A stretch of DNA of 10,107 bases, taken from contig JACCSV010000090.1 in NCBI GenBank assembly GCA_013812805.1, forward strand, positions 1 through 10,107. Reading direction: 5' to 3'. The position numbers were made by a program, and so were the translations under genes. Positions 8,401-10,107 of the stretch are shown one piece after another. Below the pieces are notes generated by a model. The model was not told the DNA's origin, searched no databases, and was given only the letters and a program-made list of their open reading frames with translations. Position 1 is the first letter of the stretch. The number at the start of each line of letters is the position of its first letter. Source of the DNA: Sphingomonas sp. (GTDB lineage: Bacteria > Pseudomonadota > Alphaproteobacteria > Sphingomonadales > Sphingomonadaceae).

Positions 8401-8625
8401 GAATTCATCGAGCAGCGCGCCCGGGTCGGCAATTTCTACGTCAACCGCAACCAGATAGGCGCGGTGGTCGAAAGCCAGCCGTTCGGCGGCGAGGGATTGT
8501 CCGGCACCGGCCCCAAGGCTGGCGGCCCCCACTATGTCGCGCGCTTCGCAACCGAGCGAGTCACCTGCATCGACACCACTGCCGCCGGCGGCAACGCGTC
8601 GCTGATGGCGGCGATCGAAGGTTGA
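5434..8625 (+). CDS. putA: Bifunctional proline dehydrogenase / L-glutamate gamma-semialdehyde dehydrogenase PutA (type A), up to 1063 aa
   Basis: PutA oxidises proline to glutamate in two channelled steps, FAD-dependent then NAD-dependent. Numbering here uses the GTG at 5434. The proline dehydrogenase barrel shows LVKGAYWD (Lys371, Tyr374) and YxxRRxxE (Tyr486, Arg489, Arg490, Glu493), the substrate-carboxylate motif known from E. coli PutA. The aldehyde dehydrogenase domain shows SPWNFP with oxyanion Asn717, general-base Glu817 in ETGG, catalytic Cys851 in GQRCSALR, and the late ENFGPIL motif. The protein ends shortly after this domain. It also lacks an N-terminal ribbon-helix-helix, so it is a minimal type-A enzyme and not a DNA-binding repressor PutA. 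The start is uncertain. GTG 5434, GTG 5440 and TTG 5467 all lie inside secA, none has a clear Shine-Dalgarno, and the next in-frame ATG (near 5689) would cut conserved sequence. A 9-bp hairpin follows the stop. Confidence 0.95.
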   Translation: MPVRIGQEVQALPRPAGLAAPAAVEPAPVDRTAVRIAYRPDEAAVVDERLAQARLDPAQLKQASGIARALVKGVRSHKPAGLDAFMNAYDLGSEEGVALMCLAEALLRIPDAHTADELIADKLAGPDWADKLGDSGSAFVNAATFSLLLTGKVLEGAQDRSDTWRAALGRAVGRLGEPVVRTAVNQAMRILGRQFVFGRNIDEALRRAQPERRDGLTHSFDMLGEAARTFADAERYAEAYSQALDPIGTEAEGGFARSPGISVKLSALHPRYEWSHVEEAKAYILPVLRKLAAKASAADVHFTIDAEEADRLELQMNVLEALVADDALFANGWGGLGLAIQAYQKRAEPLCRWVADLARAHGRQLMVRLVKGAYWDTEIKAAQVAGLPDYPVFTRKLGTDVSYLACAKTLLAASDVIYPAFATHNANTIGSVKALAKGAPLEFQRLHGMGEAQYEELAKLERAVGETPTPVRIYAPVGSHKELLAYLVRRLLENGANSSFVNRIADEHVSLDELVRDPVAELAALQPRRNPAIVLPREIFGPERHNSAGVDLSDPLVREPLIERLEGLASRSWSASPTNGGRGQGRPVTSPHDRRIEVGTVVDASPEDVEAMVSAAAAAQPRWDTLGGEERARLLDSTADLFEDNREALFSLCIREGGKTLPDAVLEVREAVDFLRYYASEACRQFTAPLPLPGPTGEQNELRLHGRGVFACISPWNFPLAIFTGPVAAALAAGNSAIAKPAEQTPLIGALAVELFHQAGVPRDVVQLAPGDGRVGGALTAHPKLAGVAFTGSTETARLINKTLANRDGPFIPFIAETGGQNAMIVDSSALPEQVTRDVVASAFQSAGQRCSALRVLLVQEEVADGMVEMIAGAMQALKVGDPRDLATDVGPVIDEDAKAALDAHLDWLEKNARRIHRLTLSNETANGSFVAPAMYEIDKLSALNRENFGPILHVIRFAADKLDAVVVDINATGYGLTLGLQSRIDTTREFIEQRARVGNFYVNRNQIGAVVESQPFGGEGLSGTGPKAGGPHYVARFATERVTCIDTTAAGGNASLMAAIEG

Positions 8626-8626
8626 A

Positions 8627-8653
8627 GCCGTCGGTGTATCCGAAACCGACGGC
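8627..8653 (+). terminator. Hairpin after putA: terminator or leader structure
   Basis: GCCGTCGGT (8627-8635) and ACCGACGGC (8645-8653) are perfect 9-bp inverted repeats around a 9-base loop, beginning two bases after the putA stop codon. The sequence that follows, CGGGCGTTAGC, has no uridine run, so this is not a textbook intrinsic terminator. It may be a weak or factor-assisted terminator, an mRNA 3'-end stabiliser, or a structure controlling the next gene, whose start is only 18 bases further on. The inverted repeat itself is certain; its role is inferred. Confidence 0.55.
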
Positions 8654-8671
8654 CGGGCGTTAGCTTGGGTG

Positions 8672-9454
8672 ATGGACGATCTAGGCGACTTCACTAGCTT
8701 CTCTTTCGCGGCGTCCGGCAGCGAGCGCCCCGTTTATCGCAAGGGTGACGGGCCGGCGGTCATCGTCATGCACGAGGTCCCGGGAATTTCGGCCGAGGTG
8801 GCGCGTTTCGCGCGCGAGGTCTCGGCAGCGGGCTTCACCGTGTTCATGCCGCACCTTTTCGGCGTGCTTGGGAAGAAGAGCAACGAACTGAGCCGCATTC
8901 GCGAGCTGGCGAAGCTGTGCATCAGCCGCGAATGGCACGTGCTTGCCGAAAACCGCGCGAGCCCAATTGCCGATTGGTTGCGCGCGTTGGCGCGCCGCGT
9001 TCACGAGGAGATCGGCGGCAAGGGCGTCGGCGCGGTCGGCATGTGCGTCACCGGCAACTTCACGCTGACGCTGACCCTCGAGCAGGCGGTGATTGCTCCG
9101 GTAATGGCCCATCCCTCCTTCCCGCTGCCGATCACCCGCCGCAAGGCCGCTGCGCTCCACGTTACGCCGGCGACGTTGGACAATGCGCGGCGGCGCATCC
9201 GTGATGAAGGGTTGAGCGTCCTTGGGGTTCGTTTCACTGGCGATGTACTGTTCTGCCGGGCCGCACGCTTCGAGACTCTGCGGCGCGAGCTTGGCCCAGG
9301 CTTCGAGGCGATCGAGGTACCCGGCCGGTCCTCCAAGCTGCACGCCGAGCCGCCACACAGCGTGCTCACCGTCGGGCTAGTCGACAAAAAAGGCGAGCCG
9401 ACGCGCGAAGCGGTCGACCGCGTCATTGGCTTCCTGCGTGAGCGCCTGTGCTGA
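8672..9454 (+). CDS. Dienelactone hydrolase family protein, 260 aa
   Basis: This is an alpha/beta-hydrolase of the dienelactone hydrolase (DLH) family, probably cytoplasmic since no signal peptide is visible. The candidate triad is Cys125 in GMCVTG (nucleophile elbow), Asp191 in FTGDV and His229 in PPHSVLT, in the Cys-Asp-His order of the family. The N-terminal part contains the typical strand-turn VIVMHEVPGIS near residues 32-42. The remote divergence from classical chlorocatechol-pathway enzymes and the absence of catechol genes nearby mean the substrate cannot be assigned. The start could be GTG 8669 or ATG 8672. I chose ATG, although neither has a convincing Shine-Dalgarno, so translation may be coupled to putA or leaderless. 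It follows putA by 46 bases, separated by a hairpin, and its stop lies 14 bases from the 3' end of the opposing tRNA-Asn. Confidence 0.88.
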   Translation: MDDLGDFTSFSFAASGSERPVYRKGDGPAVIVMHEVPGISAEVARFAREVSAAGFTVFMPHLFGVLGKKSNELSRIRELAKLCISREWHVLAENRASPIADWLRALARRVHEEIGGKGVGAVGMCVTGNFTLTLTLEQAVIAPVMAHPSFPLPITRRKAAALHVTPATLDNARRRIRDEGLSVLGVRFTGDVLFCRAARFETLRRELGPGFEAIEVPGRSSKLHAEPPHSVLTVGLVDKKGEPTREAVDRVIGFLRERLC

Positions 9455-9468
9455 TTTAAATGGAGAGA

Positions 9469-9543
9469 TGGCTCCCCGGGCCTGATTCGAACAGGCGACC
9501 ATTCGATTAACAGTCGAACGCTCTACCGCTGAGCTACCGGGGA
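9469..9543 (-). tRNA. tRNA-Asn (anticodon GUU), CCA encoded
   Basis: A complete cloverleaf reads on the - strand. The acceptor stem is TCCCCGG/CCGGGGA, the D stem GCTC/GAGC with a 7-base loop, the anticodon stem TTCGA/TCGAA, the variable loop TGGTC, and the T stem GCCTG/CAGGC with loop TTCGAAT. All stems pair perfectly. The anticodon loop is CTGTTAA, giving anticodon GTT (complement of 9509-9511), which reads AAC and AAU as asparagine. Discriminator base G is followed by genomically encoded CCA at 9469-9471. The mature body without CCA is 72 nt. It lies between the DLH-family gene (convergent) and metC (same strand, upstream). Confidence 0.97.
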
Positions 9544-9566
9544 ATGCCGTCTTCGGGCGAGGCGGC

Positions 9567-9594
9567 TAAATAGCGAAACACCCCCTAAAGACAA
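9567..9594 (-). promoter_or_regulatory. Candidate promoter for tRNA-Asn
   Basis: Read on the - strand, TTGTCT (complement of 9589-9594) and TATTTA (complement of 9567-9572) are separated by 16 bases. They match four of six and three of six sigma-70 consensus bases. A GC-rich stretch (GCCGCC) follows the -10, as is common at stringently controlled tRNA promoters. Initiation near 9559 would give a 5' leader of about 15 nt before the mature tRNA. Motif evidence only. Confidence 0.4.
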
Positions 9595-9602
9595 GGGCGT
9601 TT
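9576..9602 (-). terminator. Candidate intrinsic terminator of metC
   Basis: On the - strand, AAACGCCC, starting within the metC TAA stop codon, pairs with GGGTGTTT (complement of 9576-9583) as an 8-bp stem with one G-U wobble and an 11-base loop. The A-rich left arm and U-rich right arm resemble an intrinsic terminator, though the run after the stem is CGC and not uridines. The -35 box of the tRNA promoter falls in the loop. Confidence 0.4.
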
Positions 9603-10107
9603 ACGGGATCGCGACGAGTGCTTGCGCAAGATCGGCGATGAGGTCCTCGGGGTCCTCGAGCCCGATGTGCAGGCGCACCAGCGCTCCACCCGACGAGGTG
9701 GATACGGATCGCACGGGAACCGCGGGGACGGCCAAGCTCTCGAACCCGCCCCAGCTGTAGCCGATGCCGAACAGTTCGAGGCGATCGACCAATGCGTCGC
9801 GCTCCGCTTTGCTGTGACCGTCCAAGGCAAAGGCGAACACCCCGGATGAGCCGGTGAAGTCGCGTCGCCAATATTCGTGGCCCGGGCAATCGAGGAAAGC
9901 GGGGTGGAGGACGCGGGCAACCTGCGGCTGCGCCTTGAGCCACTCAGCGACTTGGAGACCGCTTTGCTCGTGCTGGCGGAGACGTACACCGAGCGTCCTG
10001 AGTCCGCGCGAGGCTAGCCAGGCATCGTCGGGGCTGACCGCATGGCCGAGGTCGAAGGTGGTACGCTGCAGCCGCTCGTACCATGAAGCGTTCGCACTCA
10101 CCGCGCC
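9601..10107 (-). CDS. metC: Cystathionine beta-lyase, C-terminal 168 residues (5' end outside window)
   Basis: This PLP enzyme of the Cys/Met metabolism family cleaves cystathionine to homocysteine, pyruvate and ammonia in methionine biosynthesis. Only the C-terminal part is present. The frame stays open to base 10107, and the GTG at 10099-10101 is an internal Val codon. Visible signatures are the PDDAWLASRGLRTL helix region and the GYSWGGFESL segment. The near-terminal RLHIGLEDPEDLIADL has its Arg codon at 9673-9675, equivalent to the substrate-carboxylate arginine of E. coli MetC. The SWGG and HIGLEDPEDL wording favours cystathionine beta-lyase over cystathionine gamma-synthase or gamma-lyase. 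The PLP-binding lysine lies beyond the window. The TAA stop is 57 bases upstream of the tRNA-Asn 5' end. Confidence 0.92.
   Translation of the reverse strand, partial: GAVSANASWYERLQRTTFDLGHAVSPDDAWLASRGLRTLGVRLRQHEQSGLQVAEWLKAQPQVARVLHPAFLDCPGHEYWRRDFTGSSGVFAFALDGHSKAERDALVDRLELFGIGYSWGGFESLAVPAVPVRSVSTSSGGALVRLHIGLEDPEDLIADLAQALVAIP

Noticed and set aside
9469..9543. tRNA-Asn as an integration site of a mobile element
   Set aside because: No integrase, direct repeat of the tRNA 3' end, or composition change is visible on either side in this window.

Overview
The window is GC-rich, tightly packed chromosomal DNA. It most likely comes from an alphaproteobacterium of the Sphingomonadales. Supporting signs are the helicase-nuclease AddA followed directly by thioredoxin, a minimal type-A bifunctional PutA, and the codon style. 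The species assignment is inferred from gene content and was not tested by a search.

Layout, left to right. (1) The 3' half of addA (double-strand-break repair, + strand) runs in from the left edge and is followed 51 bases later by trxA (+). (2) A small zinc-binding GFA/CENP-V-family gene lies on the - strand and converges with trxA so closely that both stop codons share one CTAG. (3) A divergent regulatory gap of about 120 bp separates the GFA gene from a complete secA (+), the preprotein translocase ATPase. (4) putA (+), the fused proline dehydrogenase / glutamate-semialdehyde dehydrogenase, appears to begin inside the last codons of secA. (5) A 9-bp perfect hairpin lies just after the putA stop and just before a dienelactone-hydrolase-family gene (+). 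(6) tRNA-Asn(GUU) with an encoded CCA lies on the - strand, with a likely promoter of its own. (7) The 3' part of a cystathionine beta-lyase gene (metC, - strand) runs off the right edge.

How the genes relate: this is core housekeeping (recombinational repair, thiol redox, protein export, proline catabolism, a tRNA and methionine biosynthesis). It is not a defence, mobile or secondary-metabolism island. I found no CRISPR array, transposase, integrase, phage gene or toxin-antitoxin pair, and no convincing new system. What merits a second look is the junctions: shared stop codons, an overlapping start, hairpins pressed against starts, and a terminator overlapping a promoter. No gap between genes exceeds about 120 bases.
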